NCBI GenBank assembly: GCA_902826615.1
Contig: CADEFN010000001.1
Location: forward strand, 558,001 to 622,000
Length of the DNA: 64,000 nt
Direction of reading: 5' to 3'
Source of the DNA: an uncultured Gemmatimonadota bacterium
GTDB lineage: Bacteria > Gemmatimonadota > Gemmatimonadetes > Gemmatimonadales > Gemmatimonadaceae
The position numbers and the translations under genes were made by a program. Positions 42,370 to 51,346 of this stretch are shown piece by piece. The notes below the pieces were generated by a model. It did no database searches. It was not told where the DNA came from and worked only from the letters and a program-made list of their open reading frames with translations. Each line of letters starts with the position of its first letter. Position 1 is the stretch's first letter.

Positions 42370-44106
42370 ATGTGCGGCATCCTGGTTGTGGCTGGGGCAG
42401 ATCGTCCTGTGCATCATCGGCTGCTGGCGGCCCTGCGCCGCCGCGGGCCCGATGGCATCGGCTTCTGGTCGGACGCGGCGGTGACGATGGCGCACACCCG
42501 CCTGGCCATCCTTGGCCTCGATGAGCGCTCCGAGCAGCCGCTGGAGAACGCCACGCATGTGCTGGCCTACAACGGCGAGATCTACAACTTCCATGACGTG
42601 CATCGTCGGCATCTGGCCGCTCGTGCCGGCGCGGGGACCACGCCCTTTACCGACGGGCGCGTGCTCCTGGATCTGTGGAGTCAGAAGGGGTCGTCGATTC
42701 TCCGTGAGCTGACCGGCTTCTGGGCGTTTGTCATATACGACAAGACGCGCCGGACACTCACTCTGGTGCGTGACCAGCTCGGAGTCAAACCGCTTTACTA
42801 CTCGACCGAGGGCGGGCGGGTGGTGGTGGGCTCGACCATCCGGGCCATTCTCGACGCCGCGCCTGACCTGCGCAGCCTCGACTACGAGGCCATGTCGGAG
42901 TATGCCCGGTATCAGTTCACCTTTGGCGACAAGACCTTTCTTCGCTCGGTGAAGAAGGTGCTCCCCGGACACCTGGTGGAGATTTCGCTCGACACGGGTG
43001 CGGTGCGCACCGAGTGTTACGAGGACATCCTCGCCGCCGATTCCGAGCGCCGGGCAATCGACGACGCCTGGATCGACGAAACACGAGCCCTCGTGCAGCG
43101 GTGTGTTGAGGCGTCGACGATCAGCGATACGAGTTTCACCACGTTCTGCAGTGGCGGCATCGACTCCTCGCTGATCACTCGGCTGGCCCAGCCCGAGATC
43201 GCCTACCACGGGAATTTTTCCGACGCCGAGTGCAACGAGACCCACTTTGCGCAGGAAGTGGTGCGTGGCACCCCGATCCGCCTCTTTGTGGTGAACGCCC
43301 AGGAGGACTTCAACCTCGTGCACCGGCTGCGTGACATCGTCAACGACTTTGACGAACTCACGATCGGATCGGTGATCCTGCCCCTGGACGATGTGCTGTC
43401 GCAGGTGAAACGCCGCTACAAGGTGATTCTCACCGGCACGGGTGGCGACGAACTCTTTGCCGGGTATGTGCGGTACCAGCTGGCGTTAGGCGAGTGTTAC
43501 CAGGACTCGTATCGCGCCCTCTTTGCGCGGATGTCGCGTCTCGAGAAGCCGAGTGACCGGTTCGAGATGACCCATGCCAAGGGTGACTCGCATCTGTACA
43601 AGTTCTACGACGACAGCACGCGCACCCGCTTTGATGACGCGTACGAGGCGTGCCGCGCCGATGGCGACGAACTGACGGCGATGCTGCGATTCGACCGTCG
43701 CTACTTCCTGCAGGGGCTGCTCAATATTGACGATCGCATGGGCGGACGTCACTCCCTGGAGTCGCGGCCGTCCCTCCTGCACCAGGATCTCGTGCGTCAT
43801 CTGCAGCAGGTGGACGAACGCGCGCTTCTCGCCAATGGCACACTCAAGCCGGTGATGCGCAAGATCGGTATGGGGACGCTGCCCAAATCTGTGCTGCATC
43901 GCAGTGACAAGATGGGGTTCACCACCCCGATCGGTGCCTTCGTGAACCACTCTGCGGGACATATTCGCGAGCAGATTCTCGAATCGCGGTTCCGCGACCT
44001 GTACGACCTCAAGCGGCTGTCGTTCACGGCGGAGACCAAGTTCTCGCGTGAGGTGTTCGGCTTGCTGATGCTGGATCTCTGGCTGAACCGGTATGCCTGC
44101 ACCTGA
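42370..44106 (+). CDS. asparagine synthase-like glutamine amidotransferase
   Basis: A 578-residue AsnB-family protein. Cys2 is the N-terminal nucleophile (MCGILVV), with AHTRLAILGL and YNGEIYNF in the glutaminase domain. The synthetase domain has the PP-loop SGGIDSS at 261-267 and LTGTGGDELFAGY near 355-370. In polysaccharide clusters such proteins amidate uronic acid carboxyls (WbpS-like), so amidation of a sugar acid is more likely than asparagine supply (inference). Overlaps the next GT gene by 14 bases. Confidence 0.9.
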   Translation: MCGILVVAGADRPVHHRLLAALRRRGPDGIGFWSDAAVTMAHTRLAILGLDERSEQPLENATHVLAYNGEIYNFHDVHRRHLAARAGAGTTPFTDGRVLLDLWSQKGSSILRELTGFWAFVIYDKTRRTLTLVRDQLGVKPLYYSTEGGRVVVGSTIRAILDAAPDLRSLDYEAMSEYARYQFTFGDKTFLRSVKKVLPGHLVEISLDTGAVRTECYEDILAADSERRAIDDAWIDETRALVQRCVEASTISDTSFTTFCSGGIDSSLITRLAQPEIAYHGNFSDAECNETHFAQEVVRGTPIRLFVVNAQEDFNLVHRLRDIVNDFDELTIGSVILPLDDVLSQVKRRYKVILTGTGGDELFAGYVRYQLALGECYQDSYRALFARMSRLEKPSDRFEMTHAKGDSHLYKFYDDSTRTRFDDAYEACRADGDELTAMLRFDRRYFLQGLLNIDDRMGGRHSLESRPSLLHQDLVRHLQQVDERALLANGTLKPVMRKIGMGTLPKSVLHRSDKMGFTTPIGAFVNHSAGHIREQILESRFRDLYDLKRLSFTAETKFSREVFGLLMLDLWLNRYACT

Positions 44107-45394
44107 CGACGCCCGGCTCCAGACGCTCTTCATCACGCAATGGTTTGACCCGGAACCCGGGGCCTTGCGTGGTCTGCCACTGGCGCGCTGGCTCATGCGT
44201 CGCGGGCATGACGTCGAGGTGCTGACGGGTTTTCCGAATTATCCCGGTGGGCGTGTGTACGACGGCTACCGGCAGCAGTTCCGTCAGCGTGAGGTGATGG
44301 ATGGCGTGCCGGTGGTGCGGGTGCCGCTGTACCCCAGTCATGATCGCAACCCGCTGGCCCGGGTGGCCAACTATGCGGGATTCGCGCTGTCGGCGTCGAC
44401 CATCGGACTGGCGAGTGTGAAACGGGCCGATGTGGCCTTTGTCTATCATCCGCCGGCAACAATCGGTTTGCCTGCCGTGGTGCTGCGTGCACTGCGCGGC
44501 ACGCCGTATGTGCTGCATATCGCCGACATGTGGCCCGAGTCGGTGGTGGAGTCGGGCATGGCGGGTGGCAGCCGGGCACGGAAGTGGCTCGAGCGCGCCA
44601 TTGCCGGGTGGTGCAACGTGATCTATCGCCAGGCGTCGGCCATCACGGTGTTGTCGCCGGGCTTTCAGCGTTTGCTGGTGGAACGCGGCGTGCCCGAGGA
44701 GAAGATCCACATCGTCTACAATTGGACCGATGAGGAAATCTTCCGTCCCGTCGCCCGCGACGAGGCCCTGGCAGCCAAACTTGGTGTAGCGGGCAAGTTT
44801 GTGGTGTGTTACGCGGGTAACCTGGGGCAGTTCCAGGCCATCGACACCGTGCTGGACGCCGCCGCCCTGGTGGCCGATCAGGAGGACATCGTGGTGCTCA
44901 TTGCCGGGACGGGGCAGGCCGAGGGCGACCTGCGTGCCCGGGCCGAACGCATGGGGCTCCGCAATGTGGTGTTCACCGGGCGTCTCCCCACCAATGAAAT
45001 GCCGGCGGTGAACGCGCTGGCCGATGTGCAGCTGGTGCACCTGCGCGACCTGCCCTTCTTTGCCGCGACGGTGCCGAGCAAAACCCAGGTCGCGCTGGCA
45101 AGCGGGCGCCCGGTGCTGATGTGTGTGGCGGGTGACGCGGCCACCATTATCCAGCATGCGGGGGCGGGGCTCACGGCACCACCCGAGAACGCCGAAGCGA
45201 TGGCGGCCGCCATCCGGCAGCTGCATAACGAGAGTCCCGAGGCCCGCGCGGCCATGGGGGAGCGGGGCCGCCGGTACTATCTGGACCACATGGGGCTCGA
45301 TACCGGCGGGCACCAGATGGACCAGTTGCTGCGCCGTGTGGCCCGGGGCACTTCGGCGGTCCCCGCGCAGGGGTATCGCCCAATGAACTCGTGA
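44093..45394 (+). CDS. WbuB-like GT4 glycosyltransferase
   Basis: A 433-residue GT-B enzyme. N-terminal landmarks FITQWFDPEPGALRG and TGFPNYPGGRVYDGY are typical of WbuB/WcaI-like transferases, and HIADMWPESVVESG and VPSKTQVALASGRPVLM mark the acceptor and donor domains. These transferases often add FucNAc or a related 6-deoxy-HexNAc, which fits the WbpM and epimerase genes here. Starts inside the end of the AsnB-like gene; translational coupling likely. Confidence 0.9.
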   Translation: MPAPDDARLQTLFITQWFDPEPGALRGLPLARWLMRRGHDVEVLTGFPNYPGGRVYDGYRQQFRQREVMDGVPVVRVPLYPSHDRNPLARVANYAGFALSASTIGLASVKRADVAFVYHPPATIGLPAVVLRALRGTPYVLHIADMWPESVVESGMAGGSRARKWLERAIAGWCNVIYRQASAITVLSPGFQRLLVERGVPEEKIHIVYNWTDEEIFRPVARDEALAAKLGVAGKFVVCYAGNLGQFQAIDTVLDAAALVADQEDIVVLIAGTGQAEGDLRARAERMGLRNVVFTGRLPTNEMPAVNALADVQLVHLRDLPFFAATVPSKTQVALASGRPVLMCVAGDAATIIQHAGAGLTAPPENAEAMAAAIRQLHNESPEARAAMGERGRRYYLDHMGLDTGGHQMDQLLRRVARGTSAVPAQGYRPMNS

Positions 45395-45924
45395 GCATTC
45401 TGTTCTTCCAGGACGGAGCGGAGGCACACGGCCGGAGTCCGGCACCACCCGAAGGGTACTCGTGGACACTGTGGCGTCCCGGGCTCACCCGCGTGTGGCC
45501 TGTGCCCGATGCACCGCTGCGGTATCTCGTGTGGTGGCTGCTGCACCAGGCACGCCTGTTCGGCAATAGAGACTACGCCGTGTTTGTCATTTCGCACGGC
45601 GCGCAGGCGGTCCACCGCTCGGCGGTCTTTCCACGCTGGCTCAGGTCTCCCTTCATGGCCGCGCGCGACTTGCAAATTGGCGACACCTGGACAGCGCCCG
45701 AACATCGCGGGCGTGGGTTGGCGACTCTGGCGTTGCAGGGCATCACACACCAGATGGCGGCGCCCGCGCGAAGGTTCTGGTATCTCGTGGAGCGTGACAA
45801 CGAGGCGTCGGTGCGCGCGGTGCGACGCGCAGGGTTCACGCTCACCGGTGAAGGCGCGCGGCAACCGAGGTTTGGTATTTCCGCCCTTGGTGCCTACCGC
45901 CTCCACTCCCGAGCCGGGACCTGA
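45391..45924 (+). CDS. GNAT-family acetyltransferase, polysaccharide-associated
   Basis: A 177-residue protein from a GTG overlapping the GT by four bases. The GNAT core is WTAPEHRGRGLATLALQGI and FWYLVERDNEASVRAVRRAGF. A DegT aminotransferase is encoded nearby, so this enzyme may acylate the amino sugar formed by it (inference). The N-terminal 70 residues are unusual and Trp-rich (YSWTLWRPGLTRVWPV). Confidence 0.75.
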   Translation: MSILFFQDGAEAHGRSPAPPEGYSWTLWRPGLTRVWPVPDAPLRYLVWWLLHQARLFGNRDYAVFVISHGAQAVHRSAVFPRWLRSPFMAARDLQIGDTWTAPEHRGRGLATLALQGITHQMAAPARRFWYLVERDNEASVRAVRRAGFTLTGEGARQPRFGISALGAYRLHSRAGT

Positions 45925-45926
45925 CC

Positions 45927-46532
45927 ATGTATCCCCTGCTCAAGCGGACCTTCGACCTGATGGCGGCTACTGCCGGGCTGCTGGTGCTCGGGCTGCCCAT
46001 GCTGGTGATTGCGGCGCTGATCAAGGCTCATGATCGCGGGCCTGTGCTGTACTCGGGCAAACGCATCGGGAAGGGCGGCGCGCCGTTCAAGATGCACAAG
46101 TTCCGCACGATGGTGATGAATGCGGACAAGATCGGTGGTTCGTCGACACCCGAGGACGATCCGCGCATCACACCGACCGGAAAATTCCTCCGCCGCTACA
46201 AACTCGATGAACTGCCTCAACTCCTGAACGTGCTGTCCGGCGAGATGAGTCTCGTGGGCCCGCGTCCGCAGGTGGCCTGGGCGGTCGAGCAATACTCACC
46301 GGAAGAACGACTGGTGCTCACCGTGCCACCTGGCGTGACCGATCCCGCATCCCTTGCGTTCCACAACGAAGGGGAGATTCTTCGGGGAGCGGCCGATCCT
46401 GATCAGGCGTACATGGAGTTGATTCACCCGCACAAGATGCGCTTGAGCCTCGAATACGTTCGCACACGATCCATGCGGCAGGACATCGCCATCATCCTGA
46501 AGACCCTCGGCGCGATCGCCGGTCACCGATGA
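45927..46532 (+). CDS. initiating sugar transferase (PglC/WecP-type small PGT)
   Basis: A 201-residue monotopic phosphoglycosyl transferase. One N-terminal hydrophobic segment (residues 9-32), RIGKGGAPFKMHKFRTM (about 48-64), RRYKLDELPQLLNVLSGEMS and LVGPRPQV are the catalytic landmarks. It transfers a sugar phosphate to undecaprenyl phosphate to start each repeat unit. The long N-terminal membrane domain of WcaJ/WbaP enzymes is absent. Next gene overlaps by four bases. Confidence 0.93.
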   Translation: MYPLLKRTFDLMAATAGLLVLGLPMLVIAALIKAHDRGPVLYSGKRIGKGGAPFKMHKFRTMVMNADKIGGSSTPEDDPRITPTGKFLRRYKLDELPQLLNVLSGEMSLVGPRPQVAWAVEQYSPEERLVLTVPPGVTDPASLAFHNEGEILRGAADPDQAYMELIHPHKMRLSLEYVRTRSMRQDIAIILKTLGAIAGHR

Positions 46533-47263
46533 AGAAATTCCGCACTGAAGCCGAGCAAGCCGTGGGTCCTGCCATCGCCCGAATTTTCGAGGCGTCGGCT
46601 GACTCTACCGAAGCGAAGCTGGAAACCTTTCCGCGGTATGTGCGCCGTCAGCAGCTCAAGCGTTTTCTCGCCCTATACGAGATTTTCAAGCGGGTGCTGC
46701 CGGTGAAAGGCTCCGTGGTCGAGTGCGGAGTGTTTCGCGGATTCGGTGTGATGTCGTGGGCCAAACTCAGCGCGATGCTGGAGCCCGAAAACCTCACGCG
46801 GCGCATCTACGGGTTCGACACCTTTGACGGATTCCCGTCGTACTCCCCCGCCGACGCCAATGCCGTCGCCGCACCGGAGGTGGGAGGCCTCAAGGCCAAC
46901 TCGTACGAGGAACTGCAGCAACTCATTGCGGAGTTCGACAAGGATCGCTTTCTGGGGCACGTCGACAAGGTGCATCTGGTGAAAGGCGATCTCGCCGAAA
47001 CGGTCCCGCGCTTTGTGCAGGAGCATCCGCACCTGATGGTGAGTCTGCTCTTTCTGGATGTTGACCTGTACGAGCCGACCAAGGTGGCCATCGACCATTT
47101 CGTGCCGCGCATGCCTCGCGGTGCCGTGATTGCATTTGACGAGCTGGACAATCCCATGTGGCCGGGAGAAACGCTGGCGTTGCTCGAGACCGTTGGCATC
47201 CGCAACCTGCGTCTCGAACGGATGCCATGGGATCCCTACATCGGTTTTGCTGTCATCGAGTAA
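46529..47263 (+). CDS. TylF/MycF-type SAM-dependent O-methyltransferase
   Basis: A 244-residue methyltransferase of the TylF group, which O-methylates deoxysugars on macrolides. Landmarks are VVECGVFRGFGVMSWAKL (motif I region, 70-87), YGFDTFDGFPSY, LVKGDLAETVP and LLFLDVDLYEPTKVAID (metal-binding DVD). In a polysaccharide cluster it likely methylates a repeat-unit or capping sugar. Its product could make the sugar a chain-terminating cap (inference). Confidence 0.88.
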   Translation: MKKFRTEAEQAVGPAIARIFEASADSTEAKLETFPRYVRRQQLKRFLALYEIFKRVLPVKGSVVECGVFRGFGVMSWAKLSAMLEPENLTRRIYGFDTFDGFPSYSPADANAVAAPEVGGLKANSYEELQQLIAEFDKDRFLGHVDKVHLVKGDLAETVPRFVQEHPHLMVSLLFLDVDLYEPTKVAIDHFVPRMPRGAVIAFDELDNPMWPGETLALLETVGIRNLRLERMPWDPYIGFAVIE

Positions 47264-47296
47264 CGGCGCGTTTCTGCGCGCAGCGAGGAGAAGGTC

Positions 47297-48418
47297 ATGA
47301 CTGTCAGTGCTATCCGAACCATCCCGTTCTTCAACTACCGGGCCGCCTTTGCGGCCGACGAGGCGGAATACCTCCGGATTGTCAGTGATGTGATCCAGCG
47401 GGGGGCCTTTATCCAGCAGAAGGACCTCGCCGAGTTCGAGGCGCGGCTGGCGGCGTACGTTGGCGTGGGTCACGCGTTAGGCGTGGGCAACGCCACCGAT
47501 GGCCTGATGATGGGCTTCAAGGCGCTGGGTATTGGTCCCGGTGACGAGGTCATTGCCCCGTCACATACCATGGTGGCGACCGTGGCGGCGGCGGCGCACG
47601 CCGGAGCCACGCCGGTGCTGGTGGACATGGGGGACGACCACCTCATCGATCCCGCGGCCGTGGAAGCGGCGGTGACGTCGCGAACACGGGCCATCGTTCC
47701 CGTCCACCTGAACGGCCGCACCTGCGCCATGGGTCCCCTCCTGGCGATTGCGGCCCGGCACGGCCTGCACATCGTGGAGGATGCGGCACAGGGACTCGGC
47801 TCGTCGTGGCAGGGGAAACGCGCCGGAAGTTTCGGCGCGGTCGCTGCATTTTCGTTTTACCCCGCCAAGATCCTGGGCTGCATGGGTGACGGGGGCGCGG
47901 TGACCACATCACGTGCTGACCTCGCGCGGGTGCTCCACGTGCTGCGCGATCATGGACGGAATGAAGCAGGCGACGTGGAGACCTGGGGTTTCAACTCCCG
48001 CCTCGACAACCTGCAAGCCGCCATCCTCGACACGCAATTCAAGCGCTACGACACCATCGTCAGCAGGCGTCGCGTTATTGCCCACCGCTACAATGACCGG
48101 CTCCGCGACCTTGCTGCTCTCGTTTTGCCCGCAGCGCCCGATAGCCAGCCCGATCACTTCGATGTCTTCCAGAACTACGAGATCGAGGCCGATCGTCGTG
48201 ACGATCTCAAGGCACACCTGACAGCCCATGGCATCGGAACACTCCTGCAGTGGGGCGGCAAGGGCGTGCATCAGTTCGGAGGACTCGGCTTCAAGGTGTC
48301 ACTGCCACGCACCGAGCGTTTCTTCACGCGCTGTATCATGCTCCCCATGAACATGATGGTGAGCGATGATGATGTGGACTACATCTGCGAAGCCATTCGT
48401 GCGTTCTACGGCGAGTAA
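47297..48418 (+). CDS. DegT/DnrJ/EryC1/StrS sugar aminotransferase
   Basis: A 373-residue PLP enzyme. The N-terminus has IRTIPFFNYRAAF, followed by GVGNATDGLMMGFKALGIG and VIAPSHTMVATVAAAAHAG. The PLP lysine is K191 in FSFYPAKILGCMGDGGAV. It converts a keto-nucleotide sugar to an amino sugar, consistent with the 4-keto product of the WbpM-type dehydratase. It is followed after three bases by a split transketolase, a less common pairing. A good AGGAGAAGG ribosome-binding site precedes the ATG. Confidence 0.9.
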   Translation: MTVSAIRTIPFFNYRAAFAADEAEYLRIVSDVIQRGAFIQQKDLAEFEARLAAYVGVGHALGVGNATDGLMMGFKALGIGPGDEVIAPSHTMVATVAAAAHAGATPVLVDMGDDHLIDPAAVEAAVTSRTRAIVPVHLNGRTCAMGPLLAIAARHGLHIVEDAAQGLGSSWQGKRAGSFGAVAAFSFYPAKILGCMGDGGAVTTSRADLARVLHVLRDHGRNEAGDVETWGFNSRLDNLQAAILDTQFKRYDTIVSRRRVIAHRYNDRLRDLAALVLPAAPDSQPDHFDVFQNYEIEADRRDDLKAHLTAHGIGTLLQWGGKGVHQFGGLGFKVSLPRTERFFTRCIMLPMNMMVSDDDVDYICEAIRAFYGE

Positions 48419-48421
48419 GGA

Positions 48422-49231
48422 GTGACCACACGCGACCTCGCGCGCCGCGTGCGCCTGCACGCGCTCGACATGACCAGTCGCGGCGGCAGTTCCCATATCG
48501 GCTCCATCCTCTCGATCGCGGACATTCTCGCCATGCTCTACGGCGAAGTGCTCGCGGTCGATCCCGCCAACCCGCGCTGGCCCGAGCGCGATCGCTTTAT
48601 CCTCAGCAAGGGGCACGCGGGGGCCGGGGTCTATGCGACGCTCGCCGAGTGCGGCTTTTTCCCCACCGAACGCCTGAAGGACCACTACCAGGATGGATCC
48701 GACCTCAGCGGGCATGTTTCCCACAAGGGCATTCCCGGTGTCGAGGTCTCGACCGGATCGTTAGGCCATGGGTTGTCCATTGCGGCTGGCATGGCGTACG
48801 CCGGGATGCTGGCCGGAAAGTCGCATCGGGTGGTTTGCCTGCTCAGTGATGGCGAGTGCGACGAGGGCTCCAACTGGGAAGCCATTCTCTTTGCCGCGCA
48901 CCACAAACTCGGCAACCTCACGGCCATCATCGACTACAACAAGATTCAGAGCCTGACGACGGTTGCCGACACGATTGCACTCGAACCCTTCGCTGACAAA
49001 TGGCGTGCCTTTGGCTGGCGCGTGCTGGAGACCGATGGCCACGACCACGACAGGCTACGTACCGCCCTGGGCGATGAAGCGCGGGTGGGTGAAGCCCCAA
49101 CCTGTGTGATTGCCCACACCACCAAGGGAAAGGGTGTGTCGTTCATGGAGTCGTCGGTGTTGTGGCACTACCGCACCGCAAAAGGCGAGGAGTTCGAGGC
49201 GGCAAAACGTGAACTGCAGGGTGACGCATGA
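48422..49231 (+). CDS. transketolase N-terminal subunit
   Basis: A 269-residue split transketolase subunit from a GTG at 48422. The thiamine-diphosphate half has GGSSHIGSILSIADIL, FILSKGHAGAGVYATL, TGSLGHGLSIAAGMA and the cofactor motif LSDGECDEGSNWEA... with DYNK (about 138-178). It pairs with the C-terminal subunit gene, which overlaps it by four bases. Split transketolases in secondary or polysaccharide clusters usually make an unusual keto sugar rather than serve the pentose phosphate pathway (inference). Confidence 0.9.
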   Translation: MTTRDLARRVRLHALDMTSRGGSSHIGSILSIADILAMLYGEVLAVDPANPRWPERDRFILSKGHAGAGVYATLAECGFFPTERLKDHYQDGSDLSGHVSHKGIPGVEVSTGSLGHGLSIAAGMAYAGMLAGKSHRVVCLLSDGECDEGSNWEAILFAAHHKLGNLTAIIDYNKIQSLTTVADTIALEPFADKWRAFGWRVLETDGHDHDRLRTALGDEARVGEAPTCVIAHTTKGKGVSFMESSVLWHYRTAKGEEFEAAKRELQGDA

Positions 49232-50151
49232 GAGACGCCTTTGTCGCGCGGCTCACGGCGCTCGCCGAAGATGACCCGCGCCTCATGCTCATCACCGGCG
49301 ACCTGGGCTTTGGCGTACTCACGAAGTTCGCCGAACGTTTCCCGCGGCAGTTTATCAACGCCGGGGTGGCCGAACAGAACATGATGGGACTCGCCACCGG
49401 GCTGGCCATGGAAGGGCATGTGGTCTTCACGTACTCCATCGCCAACTTCGGCACCTTGCGCTGCCTGGAGCAGATCCGCAACGACGCGGCCTACCACGAC
49501 GCGAATGTGAAGGTGGTCGCGGTTGGTGGTGGGTTCAGCTACGGGGCGCTAGGCATTTCACACCACGCCACGGAAGACCTGGCCATTCTGCGGGCGCTCC
49601 CGGCCATGACTGTGGTAGCCCCCGGTGACGACTGGGAGGCTGCCGAGGCGACGGAAGCGCTGGTGAACACGCCGGGCACAGCCTACCTGCGACTCGATCG
49701 CAGCTCGATGGATCGCGCGCCTGAACAGGGAGAGCGGTTCGCGCTTGGTGCCTCCCGCAGGGTAAAGGAGGGTGCAGCCGCGACGATCATTTCCACGGGC
49801 GGTATGCTCGGTGAAGCGCTCGCCGCCCATGAGACGCTCGCGTCGGAGGGTCTGCTGACCCGGGTGCTGAGCCTTCACACGCTTTCGCCTATCGACAGTC
49901 CGGCCGTCATCGACGCCTGCCGCACCACCGGCGGCCTTGTGACGGTGGAGGAACACTCGGTAGTCGGAGGACTCGGCAGTGCCGTCGCCGAGGTGTGCGC
50001 CGACGCCGAGGTGTTTCCGAGGGCCTTCAAACGCATCGGGCTCCGGGCCGGCTTCTCGTCAATTGTGGGGGGACAGCAGTATCTTCGCACACGCTACGGC
50101 ATAGACGCTGCGGCAATTGTAGCGGCGGTGCGCTCGATTGCCGGCGCGTAG
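49228..50151 (+). CDS. transketolase C-terminal subunit
   Basis: A 307-residue partner of the preceding gene. It has the pyrimidine-binding domain with the ThDP glutamate in FINAGVAEQNMMGLATGLA (about residues 45-63), GFSYGALGISHHATEDLAIL and a C-terminal regulatory-type domain (TVEEHSVVGGLGSAVAEV). Both subunits are needed for a functional two-carbon transfer enzyme. Confidence 0.9.
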   Translation: MRDAFVARLTALAEDDPRLMLITGDLGFGVLTKFAERFPRQFINAGVAEQNMMGLATGLAMEGHVVFTYSIANFGTLRCLEQIRNDAAYHDANVKVVAVGGGFSYGALGISHHATEDLAILRALPAMTVVAPGDDWEAAEATEALVNTPGTAYLRLDRSSMDRAPEQGERFALGASRRVKEGAAATIISTGGMLGEALAAHETLASEGLLTRVLSLHTLSPIDSPAVIDACRTTGGLVTVEEHSVVGGLGSAVAEVCADAEVFPRAFKRIGLRAGFSSIVGGQQYLRTRYGIDAAAIVAAVRSIAGA

Positions 50152-50181
50152 ATTCCCCGAACGACCCCTGCACCAAACCGC

Positions 50182-51285
50182 ATGACACTCCCGGACCGCG
50201 GCGCGGCCCATACCACATGGCAGGACGAGCCACCACTCAGTGTGCTCGGCACGATGTTGTTCCTGCTGCGGTATCGGCGAACGATCCTGCTGACGGGACT
50301 TTCGGCGGTCGCGGTGATGGTGGCGGTAACACTGTCCCGGCCCCGGACGTGGACCACGCGCGCCTCGTTTGCGCCGCAGGCTGGTGCCAAATCGCAGTCG
50401 CTGTCGGGGCTCGCCGCGCAGCTGGGGGTGAGTGTTCCGGGGAGCGAGGCAGCGCAGTCACCGGCGTTTTATGTGGACGTGCTCCGCTCGCGCGAGCTCC
50501 TGGCCGAAGTGGCCTACAAGCCGTACACAGTTGGTGGCGCCGAGCCGGCGCGCACCACGTATGTCGAGCTGGTGAAGGCCAGGGGCAACGATTCAGCGCA
50601 GCGGCGCGACGACGCGATTGGCAAGCTGCTCAAGCAGGTGTCGGCCAGCGTGACGCAGAAGACGGGTGTGGTGAACATGGCGGTCCGCACCAACTCCCCC
50701 GAACTCTCGCTGCAGCTCTCCGATCAGCTGCTGGCGGCGCTCAACCGCTTCAACCTCGAGCGGCGCCGGTCACAGGCCTCGGAGGAACGGCGTTTTACGC
50801 AGACACGGCTGGACGAACTGCGCGGCGAACTGCGTGAAGCGGAAAATCGTCTGCAGTTCTTTCTGCAGCGCAACCGCGACTTCCGCAATTCTCCGGAGCT
50901 CACGTTTCAGCATGATCGATTGACGCGGGATGTCCGGCTGCGGGAGCAGGTCTACAGCTCTCTTGCGCAGAGCTTTGAGCAGGCGCGCATTGACGAGGTG
51001 CGCGATACGCCAGTGATCACCGTGGTGGAGAAGCCCGACCTGGCGGTTCGCCCTGATGGGCGGCAGCTGGTGGCGCGTGGTCTCGCGGCGCTGATTGCCG
51101 GTCTGGTGATTGGGACGCTGCTGGCGCTCTGGCGCAGTCGGTTGCGCGGTGACGCCGACGCGAGCACGGACGAGGCAGCGGAGTATGCGCGGCTACGACG
51201 GGAGTTCTGGCGGGACCTTCGGGCACCCTGGCGGCTCTTCCTGCGAGAAGCACGGGAGGCACGGGAGGCACGCGAAGCACGTTAG
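50182..51285 (+). CDS. Wzz/GNVR-type polysaccharide co-polymerase without kinase domain
   Basis: A 367-residue inner-membrane protein. TM1 (about 37-52) and TM2 (about 295-315, GLAALIAGLVIGTLLALW) frame a periplasmic coiled-coil domain with the GNVR-like part and DLAVRPDGRQLVARG, the Pro/Gly-rich region before TM2. It should control chain length with Wzy. No tyrosine-kinase domain follows TM2. The cytoplasmic tail ends in four EAR tripeptides encoded by a 9-base tandem repeat, with the stop codon in the fifth unit. Confidence 0.85.
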   Translation: MTLPDRGAAHTTWQDEPPLSVLGTMLFLLRYRRTILLTGLSAVAVMVAVTLSRPRTWTTRASFAPQAGAKSQSLSGLAAQLGVSVPGSEAAQSPAFYVDVLRSRELLAEVAYKPYTVGGAEPARTTYVELVKARGNDSAQRRDDAIGKLLKQVSASVTQKTGVVNMAVRTNSPELSLQLSDQLLAALNRFNLERRRSQASEERRFTQTRLDELRGELREAENRLQFFLQRNRDFRNSPELTFQHDRLTRDVRLREQVYSSLAQSFEQARIDEVRDTPVITVVEKPDLAVRPDGRQLVARGLAALIAGLVIGTLLALWRSRLRGDADASTDEAAEYARLRREFWRDLRAPWRLFLREAREAREAREAR

Positions 51286-51300
51286 GCACGCTCGGCACGG
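51247..51300 (+). repeat. 9-bp tandem repeat spanning the Wzz stop codon
   Basis: Six consecutive 9-base units close to GAGGCACGG run from 51247 to 51300. The first four encode Glu-Ala-Arg; the fifth is TAGGCACGC and provides the stop; a sixth, TCGGCACGG, follows in the 3' region. One unit also forms a GTTAGGC heptamer. Unit gain or loss would change the C-terminus by whole tripeptides. Confidence 0.8.
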
Positions 51301-51346
51301 CGGGGCCTTGAGTCGGGCGGGCCCCGGGTTGCTGCGGGATTCCTAA

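Noticed and set aside
42370-44106. Housekeeping asparagine synthetase
   Set aside because: The fold is right, but the location inside a polysaccharide operon and the overlap with a GT gene make a sugar-amidating role more likely; the symbol asnB was not assigned.
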